A stretch of DNA of 64,000 bases from Micromonospora sp. C31 (GTDB taxonomy: Bacteria; Actinomycetota; Actinomycetes; Mycobacteriales; Micromonosporaceae): contig NZ_JAGPXN010000001.1 of NCBI RefSeq assembly GCF_018070575.1, positions 62,001 through 126,000 of the forward strand, in the 5' to 3' direction. Made by a program: the position numbers and the translations under genes. Positions 52,353 through 59,823 of this stretch are shown here, in pieces (within the stretch, counting starts at the first letter, position 1; the number at the start of each line of letters is the position of its first letter). Below the pieces are notes generated by a model. It ran no database searches and was not told where the DNA came from. It saw only the letters and a program-made list of their open reading frames with translations.

Positions 52353-53507
52353 TCAGGAGCGGAACGGTCCGCGCACCTCGTAGGTGATTCCCCCGGAGGA
52401 GGAGCCGGACGTGCCGCGCTGCGACGAGAAGTAGAGCCGGCCGCCGTCGGGCGAGAACGCCGGCCCGCAGATCTCCGACGAGGACTGGCCCGTGATCCGT
52501 AGGAACGGGGCGACCACCCCCGCCGGCGTGATCACGTTGATCTCCATGTTGCCGCCGTCCTCGGCGACGTAGAGATCGCCCGAGCGGGCCCCGGTGATGT
52601 TGTCCACGCCGGTCAGCGGCGCCGTCCCGGAGACCAGCGAGTCGTCGTACGCCAGGTCGATCCGCTGGTTGACGGCGTCGTACGCCCAGACCCGGTTGTC
52701 GCCCTTGGTGGTGAACCAGCAGGTGCCGTCCGCGTACCAGCAGCCCTCGCCGCCGTTGAACCTCTTGGCCCCCGAGACCTGGTTGCGGGTGAGCGTGGGC
52801 GAGCCGTCCGGGTCGGGCACCCGCGCCCAGCTCACCGGGCCGCTGGTGCCCGTGCCGGCGACCAGCACCTCCAGGGTGCCGGCGGAGAGGTCACCCCAGG
52901 TGGTCGGCCGGAACCGGTAGAAACAGCCGCTGGTCTCGTCCTCCGTGAGGTAGACGACCCGGCGCTCCGGGTCGCAGGCGGCGGCCTCGTGGTTGAACCG
53001 GCCCATCGCGGCGCGGCGCACCCCGGCCCGGCCGCCCTGCGGGTACGTCTCGTAGACGTACCCCCGGCTGACCTCCTCGCCGGAGAGCCAGGTCCCCCAC
53101 GGGGTCGCGCCGCCCGCGCAGTTGCGGTTGGTGTTCGACAGGATGCGGTACGCCGAGGCGACGTTGCCGTCGGCGTCGAAGCGCACCGCGGACACCCCGC
53201 CGGTGGTCAGGATCTCGGAGTTCGAGACGTAGATCCAGCCGGTGCCGGCGACGAAGCAGGCGCCACCGTCCGGCGCGTCGTGCCAGACGTACGACGTGCC
53301 GGGCACCGCCTGCCGGGAGCGGGCGATCACCCGGCTGGTGAAACCGGCGGGCAGTTGGAGGCCGTTGGCGTCGGCCGCGCCGAGCGGCCCGTACGGGCTG
53401 GCACCGGGCTGAGCAGGGGCGGCCAGGGCGGCGCCGGCCCAGAGGCTGCCGGAGAAGGCGGCGGCGCCGCCGAGGACGGTGGCGCGCAGGACGGTACGAC
53501 GGTCCAT
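52353..53507 (-). CDS. Tat-exported PhoX-like (DUF839) phosphatase-family protein
   Basis: 384 residues. Twin-arginine signal: MDRRTVLRATVLGGAAAFSG with AxA cleavage after LAA near residue 30, so it is exported folded. The mature protein is a beta-propeller-like domain with DGGACFVAGTGWIYVSNSEI, NRNCAGGATPWGTWLSGEE, GRFNHEAAACDPERRVVYLT, EDETSGCFYRF, and SGDLYVAEDGGNMEINVITP, the motifs of PhoX, which hydrolyses phosphate monoesters with Fe/Ca. The length is shorter than classical PhoX. GGAGG lies eight bases before ATG. Its promoter is divergent from the aromatic leader. Confidence 0.8.
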   Translation of the reverse strand: MDRRTVLRATVLGGAAAFSGSLWAGAALAAPAQPGASPYGPLGAADANGLQLPAGFTSRVIARSRQAVPGTSYVWHDAPDGGACFVAGTGWIYVSNSEILTTGGVSAVRFDADGNVASAYRILSNTNRNCAGGATPWGTWLSGEEVSRGYVYETYPQGGRAGVRRAAMGRFNHEAAACDPERRVVYLTEDETSGCFYRFRPTTWGDLSAGTLEVLVAGTGTSGPVSWARVPDPDGSPTLTRNQVSGAKRFNGGEGCWYADGTCWFTTKGDNRVWAYDAVNQRIDLAYDDSLVSGTAPLTGVDNITGARSGDLYVAEDGGNMEINVITPAGVVAPFLRITGQSSSEICGPAFSPDGGRLYFSSQRGTSGSSSGGITYEVRGPFRS

Positions 53508-53603
53508 CGGAACCTCCGGGGTAACAGCGGTCGGTGTCGATGAAATTACCGTCGGACGCATCGATCGAGGTGAACACGAAACGAGTCTTTCCCGACGAGC
53601 GGG

Positions 53604-53631
53604 TGGACCTTCGGGCACGGTCGGGTACGCT
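53604..53631 (+). promoter_or_regulatory. Promoter of the aromatic leader and DAHP synthase
   Basis: TGGACC (53604-53609) and TACGCT (53626-53631) are separated by 16 bases, giving a plausible -35/-10 pair. The transcription start would fall about seven bases later, at or next to the GTG of the leader peptide, so the leader mRNA is probably leaderless. Confidence 0.5.
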
Positions 53632-53638
53632 GGGCCGC

Positions 53639-53698
53639 GTGACGCGTTCGTATCGATGGTTTAGGCAGCCGGCTCGCACGCCGGTGACTTCACCATGA
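53639..53698 (+). CDS. Aromatic amino-acid leader peptide of the DAHP synthase gene
   Basis: 19 codons from GTG to TGA encoding MTRSYRWFRQPARTPVTSP. Codons 5, 7 and 8 are Tyr, Trp and Phe, i.e. all three aromatic amino acids made by the shikimate pathway, just before a hairpin. No Shine-Dalgarno sequence is needed if the transcript begins at GTG. It is followed by mutually exclusive hairpins and a terminator, so ribosome stalling at scarce aromatic tRNAs should let transcription read into the DAHP synthase gene. Confidence 0.7.
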   Translation: MTRSYRWFRQPARTPVTSP

Positions 53699-53725
53699 TC
53701 TGACGTCACCACATTCGAGCCGGCC

Positions 53726-53753
53726 GGGCAGGAGCTCTCGTTCCTGCCCTTTT
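53726..53753 (+). terminator. Attenuator terminator before the DAHP synthase gene
   Basis: GGGCAGGA (53726-53733) pairs with TCCTGCCC (53742-53749), followed by TTTT, a rare canonical rho-independent structure here. An alternative pairing of GCCGGCTCG (53668-53676, inside the leader) with CGAGCCGGC (53716-53724) would overlap the terminator's left side region and could act as antiterminator. Confidence 0.75.
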
Positions 53754-53819
53754 GCGTACGAGCAGCCGGCTCGACCCGGGCACCGGCCCCGGGGCACGGT
53801 CGGCGGAAGGACTCCCACC

Positions 53820-54908
53820 GTGACGACCCCGGAGACCGATCGGGTCAGCGACCAGCGGATCGACCGCGTCGTGCCGCTGACCACCCCGGCCCTGCTGCAC
53901 CACGAGCTGCCCCTCGACGACACCCTCGCCTCGGCCGTGCTGGCCGGGCGACGCGCGGTCGGCCGCGTACTGGACGGCGCCGACGACCGCCTGCTGGTGG
54001 TGGTCGGCCCGTGCTCGGTGCACGACCCGGCCGCCGCCCTGGAGTACGCCCACCTGCTGCGCGCCGCCGCCGCCCGGGTGGCCGACGACCTGCTGGTGGT
54101 CATGCGGGTCTACTTCGAGAAGCCGCGCTCCACGGTGGGCTGGAAGGGCCTGATCAACGACCCCGGGCTGGACGGCTCCGGCGACGTCAACACCGGCCTG
54201 CGCAAGGCCCGCGCGCTCCTGCTCGACGTGCTGCGCCTGGGGCTCCCCGTCGGCTGCGAGTTCCTGGACCCGATCACCCCGCAGTACATCGCCGACACCG
54301 TGGCGTGGGGCGCGATCGGCGCGCGGACGGTGGAGAGCCAGGTGCACCGGCAGCTCGCCTCCGGCCTGTCGATGCCGATCGGCATGAAGAACCGCCCGGA
54401 CGGCAGCATCGGCACCGCCGTGGACGCCATCCGGGCCGCCGGCGTACCGCACGTCTTCCCCGGCATCGACGTCTCCGGCACGCCCGCGATCCTGCACACC
54501 AGGGGCAACGCCGACGGGCACCTGGTGCTACGCGGCGGGGGCGGCCGGCCGAACTACGACGCCGACTCGGTCGCCGGCGCCCTCGAACTGCTGCGGGCCG
54601 CCGGCCTGCCCGAGCGCGTGGTGATCGACGCGAGCCACGCCAACAGCGGCAAGGACCACCGCAACCAGCCGAGGGTGGCCGCCGACGTGGCCGCCCAGCT
54701 CGACGCCGGCCAGCGCGGCGTCGTCGGGATCATGCTGGAGAGCTTCCTGCTCCCCGGCCGCCAGGACCTCGACCCGACCCGGGAGCTGACGTACGGCCAG
54801 TCGGTCACCGACGCCTGCATCGGCTGGGACACCACCGAGGAGGTCCTCAACCACCTGGCCGCCGCCGTCCGTACCCGCCGCCGGGCCCCGGCCGCCACCC
54901 CGGCCTGA
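53820..54908 (+). CDS. 3-deoxy-D-arabino-heptulosonate-7-phosphate (DAHP) synthase, class I (AroFGH type)
   Basis: 362 residues. First enzyme of the shikimate pathway, condensing phosphoenolpyruvate and erythrose 4-phosphate. LLVVVGPCSVHDPAAALEYA, MRVYFEKPRSTVGWKGLIND, GARTVESQVHRQLASGLSMP, GMKNRPDGSIGTAVDAIR, and VVIDASHANSGKDHRNQPRV are family motifs; Cys in GPCSVHD and His/Asp in DASHAN should bind the metal. This is the class I (E. coli AroF/G/H-like) type, while many actinobacteria also have class II. GTG start behind GGAAGGA. It is controlled by the upstream leader peptide/terminator. Confidence 0.93.
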   Translation: MTTPETDRVSDQRIDRVVPLTTPALLHHELPLDDTLASAVLAGRRAVGRVLDGADDRLLVVVGPCSVHDPAAALEYAHLLRAAAARVADDLLVVMRVYFEKPRSTVGWKGLINDPGLDGSGDVNTGLRKARALLLDVLRLGLPVGCEFLDPITPQYIADTVAWGAIGARTVESQVHRQLASGLSMPIGMKNRPDGSIGTAVDAIRAAGVPHVFPGIDVSGTPAILHTRGNADGHLVLRGGGGRPNYDADSVAGALELLRAAGLPERVVIDASHANSGKDHRNQPRVAADVAAQLDAGQRGVVGIMLESFLLPGRQDLDPTRELTYGQSVTDACIGWDTTEEVLNHLAAAVRTRRRAPAATPA

Positions 54909-54943
54909 CCAGGATCGGCTTCGGGAGGCGGCGGACGGCTGGG

Positions 54944-54975
54944 CCGTCCCCCGGGCCCTGGGTTCCGGGGGACGG
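54944..54975 (+). terminator. Terminator of the DAHP synthase gene
   Basis: Perfect 11-bp arms CCGTCCCCCGG (54944-54954) and CCGGGGGACGG (54965-54975) with a ten-base loop, 35 bases after the stop codon. Confidence 0.8.
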
Positions 54976-55052
54976 CGCTGGTGCGGGTGTGCGGGTCGTG
55001 CGCCGGCGGGGCCGTGGGGTTTGACCGATTCGGAGGCGGGTAGCTGACCGTC

Positions 55053-55292
55053 GTGACCGACGACGCACCCGTGACGGACGCGCCCGTGACCGAGGAGCCG
55101 GACACCCGGCGCCTCGACGAGCTGCTCGATGATCTCTACCACGGCCAGGAGCGGATCAGTCAGGCGGACATCTACCGCCGGGCCGTCGCCGCGCAACTGC
55201 CGGCGCAGCTCCTCACCCGCATCGCCGCCCTGCCCGAGGGCACGTACGGCGTGGACGAGGTGGCCGACATGCTCGGCGGTTCGGTCATCTGA
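55053..55292 (+). CDS. Small hypothetical helical protein
   Basis: 79 residues. DTRRLDELLDDLYHGQERIS and LPAQLLTRIAALPEGTYGVD read as two helical segments of a small, possibly DUF2795-like, domain; the N-terminus (TDDAPVTDAPVTEEP) is a low-complexity repeat. GTG start at 55053; a weak upstream signal only. Family not certain and function unknown. Confidence 0.55.
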   Translation: MTDDAPVTDAPVTEEPDTRRLDELLDDLYHGQERISQADIYRRAVAAQLPAQLLTRIAALPEGTYGVDEVADMLGGSVI

Positions 55293-55350
55293 CGCCCGGG
55301 GGGCGGACGGCCTCACGCACCGGAGGCCGACGAGCAGTGAGGAGAGCGGG

Positions 55351-55560
55351 ATGTCCCACCACGAGGAAGAGCACGAGAAACTGCCGGCGCTCGGTCAACC
55401 CCCCGGAGGGCGGGACACCCTGCCGGAGCCCGACTTCGCCAACGAGCACGACCGCACCGCCGTCGACCGGGACATCATCACCGGAGCCGACGCCGACGAG
55501 CGCGAGCCGGAAACCTCCCGCGGCTGGGCCGGCGAGGACCACGGCACCACCCCGACCTGA
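55351..55560 (+). CDS. Small acidic hydrophilic protein
   Basis: 69 residues, MSHHEEEHEKLPALGQPPGG then EPDFANEHDRTAVDRDIITG; no helix-rich hydrophobic core, so probably unstructured. GAGGAG precedes ATG. It lies 58 bases after the preceding small gene on the same strand. Recognised only as the sort of short acidic protein common in this family of organisms. Confidence 0.5.
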   Translation: MSHHEEEHEKLPALGQPPGGRDTLPEPDFANEHDRTAVDRDIITGADADEREPETSRGWAGEDHGTTPT

Positions 55561-55581
55561 TCGGCCGACGACGCGCGACGA

Positions 55582-55612
55582 GAAGGGGGCCGGCTCCGCG
55601 CCGGCCCCCTTC
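55582..55612. terminator. Bidirectional hairpin terminator
   Basis: Perfect 13-bp arms GAAGGGGGCCGGC (55582-55594) and GCCGGCCCCCTTC (55600-55612), loop of five bases, between converging genes. Confidence 0.85.
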
Positions 55613-55623
55613 GTCGTACGTCG

Positions 55624-56160
55624 TCAGTCGTCGCGGCGTTCGTCGCCCTCGGCGGCCTGCTGGGCCACCGCGTACGCCATCTGGAGGAAGTCCGAGGCGG
55701 CCACCGCGGTCAGCGCGGTCGCCACCAGGCGGGTCAGCCGGGGGGCGAGCACCAGCCCGCCGGTGAGCCCGGTGGCGATCCAGACGGCGAGGCAGAAGGG
55801 GCAGCTCAGCAGCTCCCCGATCGCGTGCCTGGTGGAGCTGCCCTGGTCACGGACCTGCTCCATCACCTCCCCGCTGCCGATCGGTTTGTCGTAGCGGGTG
55901 AACGGCGCCCGCAGCGGGCTTGTCACCGCGTCCTTCGACAGCAGCCGGCTCAGCTTGTGGGTGGCGATGCTCAGCAGCACCACGTCGGCCGGGGCGGGCC
56001 GCTCGGGCACCGGTCGGCCGGTCGCCCGGACCAGGCCGGCGATGCCGGCGGTCACCCCGGCATAGGTTCCCATCGCCGCGAGGTAACCGCCCAACGGCCG
56101 GTGCTCGTGCGGCGCGTACGCCTGGCGCAGCCGCGCCACCTTCTTCTTCAGGGCGGTCAC
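55624..56160 (-). CDS. DUF1360 membrane protein
   Basis: 178 residues. APADVVLLSIATHKLSRLLS, DAVTSPLRAPFTRY and RHAIGELLSCPFCLAVWIAT are characteristic of the DUF1360 family, with four hydrophobic segments. CPFC may bind metal or form a disulfide. Family function is unknown; the pattern is found in spore-forming actinobacteria and firmicutes. GTG start at 56160. The genes at 56.2-56.8 kb on the same strand precede it. Confidence 0.8.
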   Translation of the reverse strand: MTALKKKVARLRQAYAPHEHRPLGGYLAAMGTYAGVTAGIAGLVRATGRPVPERPAPADVVLLSIATHKLSRLLSKDAVTSPLRAPFTRYDKPIGSGEVMEQVRDQGSSTRHAIGELLSCPFCLAVWIATGLTGGLVLAPRLTRLVATALTAVAASDFLQMAYAVAQQAAEGDERRDD

Positions 56161-56196
56161 CCGGTCTCCTCGGTCTTCTCGGTCGCGCGGGCCGGC

Positions 56197-56517
56197 TCAG
56201 CCGGCCTGCAGGTTGTCGGCCACCTCGCGGGCGAGGCTGTCCAGCGACTCCTCGGCCAGCCGCTCGGCGTCCGGTCCGCCGGTGAGGTCGAGCCGCATCC
56301 GGGCGCCGCCCGCCTGGGCGGGCTCGACCTGGATCTCAGCCGACCACTTTCCGGCGGCGCTCCACCGGGCCCGCAGTTCCTCCGCGCTGACCTGGTCCGC
56401 CGGACTGCCGTCGGCCCGCAGCGGCTCGGGCAGCCACGCCGACGCCCGGGCGGGGTCGGTGGCGGTGTTGAACACCACCTCCGGCGGCGCGGACATCCCG
56501 CGCTCGGCGGACGCCAT
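56197..56517 (-). CDS. SRPBCC/START-like small protein
   Basis: 106 residues. APPEVVFNTATDPARASAWL resembles the opening of the polyketide-cyclase/START-like fold (SRPBCC), and GKWSAEIQVEPAQAGGARMR with EESLDSLAREVADNLQAG complete a small version, shorter than the usual ~145. The ATG overlaps the stop of the upstream gene by one base (TGATG). Binding partner unknown. Confidence 0.65.
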   Translation of the reverse strand: MASAERGMSAPPEVVFNTATDPARASAWLPEPLRADGSPADQVSAEELRARWSAAGKWSAEIQVEPAQAGGARMRLDLTGGPDAERLAEESLDSLAREVADNLQAG

Positions 56518-56840
56518 CACGCGTCCCGCAGGCGGCTCGGATCGACCTCTCGGCCGGGGTGCCGGGCGAGGTACTCGGTCTCCAGCTCGGCGGTGCGCCG
56601 CAGATGGTTGGCGAGGGCGGAGTCCGACGCGTGACGCAGGGTGTCCAGGCGGGTGCGGTGCAGGCTGTGCACCTCCCGGATCAGGTCCTCGTCGGCCAGG
56701 TCGGCGGGGTCGACGCCGAGCAGCTCGCCGTCGGGCGGGTCCGCCTCACCGGAGGCCCTGTCGTGGACGTGGTCGCCGTCCCACTCGGGAAGCCGCTGCT
56801 CCGGGCTGCCGAAGTCGTCCTGCCGTACCGATCCCGTCAT
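56517..56840 (-). CDS. DUF6158-like small protein
   Basis: 107 residues. GVDPADLADEDLIREVHSLH, RTRLDTLRHASDSALANHLR and RTAELETEYLARHPGREVDP form a conserved helical pattern that I recall as DUF6158, widespread in actinobacteria and without known function. ATG at 56840; its stop is fused to the next gene's start (TGATG). It is the first gene of a small minus-strand operon. Confidence 0.7.
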   Translation of the reverse strand: MTGSVRQDDFGSPEQRLPEWDGDHVHDRASGEADPPDGELLGVDPADLADEDLIREVHSLHRTRLDTLRHASDSALANHLRRTAELETEYLARHPGREVDPSRLRDA

Positions 56841-56964
56841 GATCGACCCCCTGCTCTGGTTTGGGCTCGCGTCTAGACGGATGCCCACACCGGGTGGCAC
56901 CAAACCCGGCCGCGCCTACGACGCCGTGTCGGAGAGCGCGGCCACCCCCGGTACTCTCGACGCC

Positions 56965-57390
56965 ATGAAACGGCTCTGGACCCCGGCGTGGATCGCACGC
57001 CACGTGGCCATGGTCGTGCTGGTCACCGGTTTCCTGGCGCTGGGCTGGTGGCAGGTCAGCCGGGCCGCCGCCGGCAACGCGATCAGCTGGGGCTACGCGG
57101 TCGAGTGGCCGATCTTCGCGGGCTTCGTGGTCTTCGTCTGGTGGCGCGAGGTCCGGCACACGCTGCGTGGGCCGGCGGCGGCCGACCCACCCGGGGAGGC
57201 GTCCGCCGCCGGGGCTCCGGCCGACGCCCCGCAGGCCGCGACACGCCCGGTCGTACGCCGACCCGTTCGGGTCGCCCGCGTGTCCGCGGCTGCCGACGGC
57301 GGCGAGGACGGCGACCTGGTCGCCTACAACCACTACCTGCAATGGCTGAACGACAACCCGGGTGCCAAGCCCGGTGACTACCCCGGCTGA
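56965..57390 (+). CDS. Small two-helix membrane protein
   Basis: 141 residues. Two transmembrane segments near the N-terminus (HVAMVVLVTGFLALGWWQVS and VEWPIFAGFVVFVWWREVRH), an Ala/Pro/Arg-rich cytoplasmic region and a conserved C-terminal tail, AYNHYLQWLNDNPGAKPGDY. This organisation matches conserved actinobacterial proteins found next to DUF3817 genes; function unknown. ATG at 56965 starts directly before the first helix. The DUF3817 gene follows 26 bases later. Confidence 0.65.
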   Translation: MKRLWTPAWIARHVAMVVLVTGFLALGWWQVSRAAAGNAISWGYAVEWPIFAGFVVFVWWREVRHTLRGPAAADPPGEASAAGAPADAPQAATRPVVRRPVRVARVSAAADGGEDGDLVAYNHYLQWLNDNPGAKPGDYPG

Positions 57391-57416
57391 GGCCGGGCGC
57401 GAAAGGACGGACGACG

Positions 57417-57746
57417 GTGGGCGCTGCCCTGACCCGGTACCGAGTCATCGCCTGGATCGTCGGCGTGGCGCTGATCCTGCTGGTCGTGATCGGCATGCCG
57501 ATGAAGTACGCCTTCGACGACCCGATCCTGGTGGAGACGGTGGGCCAGGCCCACGGCTTCCTCTACATGCTCTACCTGGTGGCCGCCTTCGACCTGTCCC
57601 GCCGGGCCGGTTGGCCGCTGAAGCGGATGGTCCTGGTCATGCTGGCCGGCACGGTGCCGTTCGTCTCCTTCTTCGCCGAGCGCCGGGTCAGTTCCTGGGT
57701 GACGGCGGAACAGGCCGGGCGCACGCCGGAGCCGGTCGCCGGCTGA
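57417..57746 (+). CDS. DUF3817 membrane protein
   Basis: 109 residues with three transmembrane helices: TRYRVIAWIVGVALILLVVI, VGQAHGFLYMLYLVAAFDLS and MVLVMLAGTVPFVSFFAERR. The GQAHGFLYMLY and PFVSFFAERR motifs fit DUF3817, a family of unknown function near cell-envelope genes. GTG start preceded by GAAAGGA. It converges with the membrane-protein gene six bases away. Confidence 0.8.
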   Translation: MGAALTRYRVIAWIVGVALILLVVIGMPMKYAFDDPILVETVGQAHGFLYMLYLVAAFDLSRRAGWPLKRMVLVMLAGTVPFVSFFAERRVSSWVTAEQAGRTPEPVAG

Positions 57747-57752
57747 CGCCGG

Positions 57753-58235
57753 TCACCGGTCGGGCCGCCACGGGTCGGCCGAGGCGAGCGGGTCCTCCCA
57801 GCCGCCGTAGCGGTTCATCTCCCGGGCCCGGCGCAGGGCCCGGGAGACCTGGCCGAACTGCCGCTCGTCGTCGCTGGTGAACAGCAGCACCCGCTCGCCC
57901 CGGCGCCGGCCCCACAGCTCGTACGCGGGCGGGCGCCACCGGTCCCCCACCAGCGCGACCAGCACCGGCAGCAGAAAAACCAGGCCCAGGACGAGGTACG
58001 CCCCCGCGGTGAGCCGTTGCAGCCCGCCGGTGAAGCCGAGCAGCAGGCCGACGCCGCCGATCATGGCGCCGGTGACGACGACGGCCCGGACCGCCACGCG
58101 GTCGTGCGGGCCGCGGCCGGTGTGCAGGTGGGTCAGCTCGGTGACCCGCCAGCTGTTGCGGCCGACGGTGAACCGGTCGACCGTCACGATGATCCCGGGT
58201 CGGGCGTAGAGGAGGGTGGTCTTCGCCGCGGTCAC
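57753..58235 (-). CDS. Small membrane protein (DUF6232-like)
   Basis: 160 residues. VTVDRFTVGRNSWRVTELTH is a beta-hairpin-like start, followed by two membrane helices (VRAVVVTGAMIGGVGLLLGF and GAYLVLGLVFLLPVLVALVG) and a C-terminal region, RVLLFTSDDERQFGQVSRAL. I recall similar proteins as DUF6232. GTG at 58235 is chosen; the upstream open frame lacks conserved content. Function unknown. Confidence 0.6.
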   Translation of the reverse strand: MTAAKTTLLYARPGIIVTVDRFTVGRNSWRVTELTHLHTGRGPHDRVAVRAVVVTGAMIGGVGLLLGFTGGLQRLTAGAYLVLGLVFLLPVLVALVGDRWRPPAYELWGRRRGERVLLFTSDDERQFGQVSRALRRAREMNRYGGWEDPLASADPWRPDR

Positions 58236-58775
58236 CCGCGGTGACCAGGGCTGTCGGGTGGCGCCTTGAGGGTGCACGGTTCTACCTCCCGCGGCTGGTG
58301 CCGGGTCGGCTCCGTCGACGGTCTCGCGTCGGTGCCGGTCGACGGGATTCCCGGCTGCGCGCCTCATTGTGTGACGCACGTGCCAGCCCGGACGCCCCTT
58401 TCGGCTCGCGTTCGGGGCGGGCGGCCCCGCGCTCCGCCGGTTCCGGCCGCCAAGTCGGTCTTGTCGGTCATGACCGTCCAGCTTCCGGCGGCATGCGTCC
58501 ACAACGACGAACAGCGCACTTCCCTCCAACACCGGCAAAATCCCCGGCACCCCGTCCCGAGTCCGGACAGTCGATCACGCTCGGTGGCCCGGGTGATCGA
58601 CAGTTTCCGTCACTCCGCCAACATTCGACCCTGCTTCAACTGCGCATCACTCCTGCCCCGGGATAGGTTGTCCGGGCCGGCCCGGTCGATCGCCGTCCAC
58701 CCGGACAGCACCGGCCCGGTGTCGTCGGGGGCCTCAGCAGCCCGCGGCGGCCGGTGGGAGAGGAGCATTCCGCTC
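58236..58775. promoter_or_regulatory. Long leader region of the NlpC/P60 gene with inverted repeat
   Basis: No gene recognised. GTCGATCAC (58570-58578) and GTGATCGAC (58593-58601) form a perfect 9-bp inverted repeat with a 14-base gap, about 175 bases before the start codon. It could be an operator or RNA hairpin. I looked for the c-di-AMP (ydaO) riboswitch that precedes many actinobacterial wall-hydrolase genes and did not recognise it. Confidence 0.4.
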
Positions 58776-59750
58776 TTGTCGTCCCTCAGGAACACGCTGC
58801 GCGCCTTGGCGGTCGCCGTGGTGTCGGCCACGCTGCTCGCACCGGCGGTACCCGCCCGGGCCGAACCGTCCCCCGCCGAGCTGACCCGGCGGATCGAGAA
58901 TTCCTCCACCCAGCTGGAACACGTCGTCGAGGCGTACAACAAGCTCCGGGAGGAGATCAAGGCCAACCAGGCCGCCGTGGCGCGGGTGCAGAGCCGCATC
59001 GGCCCGCTGGAACAGGAGACCGAGCGGAGCCGGGCGGACGTCGGCGAGATGGCGGTGACCGCGTACAAGACCGGCAGCAACCTGACCACCGCGGACGCGC
59101 TGCTGCGTCCCGGCGGCGCCGACACCCTGCTGGACCGGCTCGGCATGCTCGACCAGCTCGCCCGGCGGCGGCAGGAGAAGATCTCGAACTTCACCGGCAA
59201 CCAGCGCAAGCTGCTCGACGAGAAGACGCGGCTGGAGGTCACGCTGGGCCGGCAGGCCGCGCAGGCCCGGCAGATGACCGCCGCGAAGAAGCGGATCGAA
59301 CGCGACCTGGCCGAGCTCTACGAGCTGCGCCGGCAGGCGTACGGCCGGGCCACCGAGAAGCCGGCCGCCCGGCCCGACAGCGCGAAGAAGGCGCCGGCGG
59401 TCTCCGGCCGGGCCGGCGTCGCGGTGCGGTACGCGTACGGCGCGCTCGGCAAGCCGTACGTCTGGGGTGCCGACGGGCCGAACGGCTACGACTGCTCGGG
59501 GCTGACCTCGGCGGCCTGGCGGGCGGCCGGCAAGTCGTTGCCGCACAACACCCGGATGCAGTGGGGCGCGGTGACCCACATCAGTCGCAGCGAGCTGCGC
59601 CCCGGCGACCTCGTCTTCTACAGCGGGCTCGGGCACGTGGGCCTCTACGTCGGCGGCGGTCAGGTGATCGACGCGCCGAGCGCCGGGCGCAACGTGCTCA
59701 AACGGGGCATGAACCTGATGCCCATCCAGGGCTACGGCCGGGTCCGCTGA
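58776..59750 (+). CDS. NlpC/P60 peptidoglycan endopeptidase with coiled coil
   Basis: 324 residues from a TTG start. Signal peptide: LRNTLRALAVAVVSATLLAP, cleaved about ARAE. A coiled coil spans residues ~40-190 (LTRRIENSSTQLEHVVEAYN, LEQETERSRADVGEMAVTAY, RIERDLAELYELRR). The C-terminal NlpC/P60 domain has YDCSGLTSAAWRAAGKSLPH with the catalytic Cys, GHVGLYVGGGQVIDAPSAG with the His, and GYGRVR at the end. It cleaves peptidoglycan stem peptides, like RipA/RipC types. TTG is proposed because GAGAGGAG lies 11 bases upstream and a signal peptide follows directly. Confidence 0.85.
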   Translation: MSSLRNTLRALAVAVVSATLLAPAVPARAEPSPAELTRRIENSSTQLEHVVEAYNKLREEIKANQAAVARVQSRIGPLEQETERSRADVGEMAVTAYKTGSNLTTADALLRPGGADTLLDRLGMLDQLARRRQEKISNFTGNQRKLLDEKTRLEVTLGRQAAQARQMTAAKKRIERDLAELYELRRQAYGRATEKPAARPDSAKKAPAVSGRAGVAVRYAYGALGKPYVWGADGPNGYDCSGLTSAAWRAAGKSLPHNTRMQWGAVTHISRSELRPGDLVFYSGLGHVGLYVGGGQVIDAPSAGRNVLKRGMNLMPIQGYGRVR

Positions 59751-59760
59751 CCTCGACCGG

Positions 59761-59811
59761 CAACGGCGAACGGCCGGCGTCCCCCTATCGGACGCCGGCC
59801 GTTCGCCGTTG
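59761..59811. terminator. Strong bidirectional terminator
   Basis: Perfect 22-bp inverted repeat (59761-59782 and 59790-59811) with a seven-base loop, between the converging NlpC/P60 gene and the sigma factor gene. Confidence 0.9.
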
Positions 59812-59823
59812 TTCCTACCCTGC

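Noticed and set aside
58236-58775. c-di-AMP (ydaO) riboswitch before the NlpC/P60 gene
   Set aside because: The conserved core of this riboswitch could not be found by eye, although such genes often have one.
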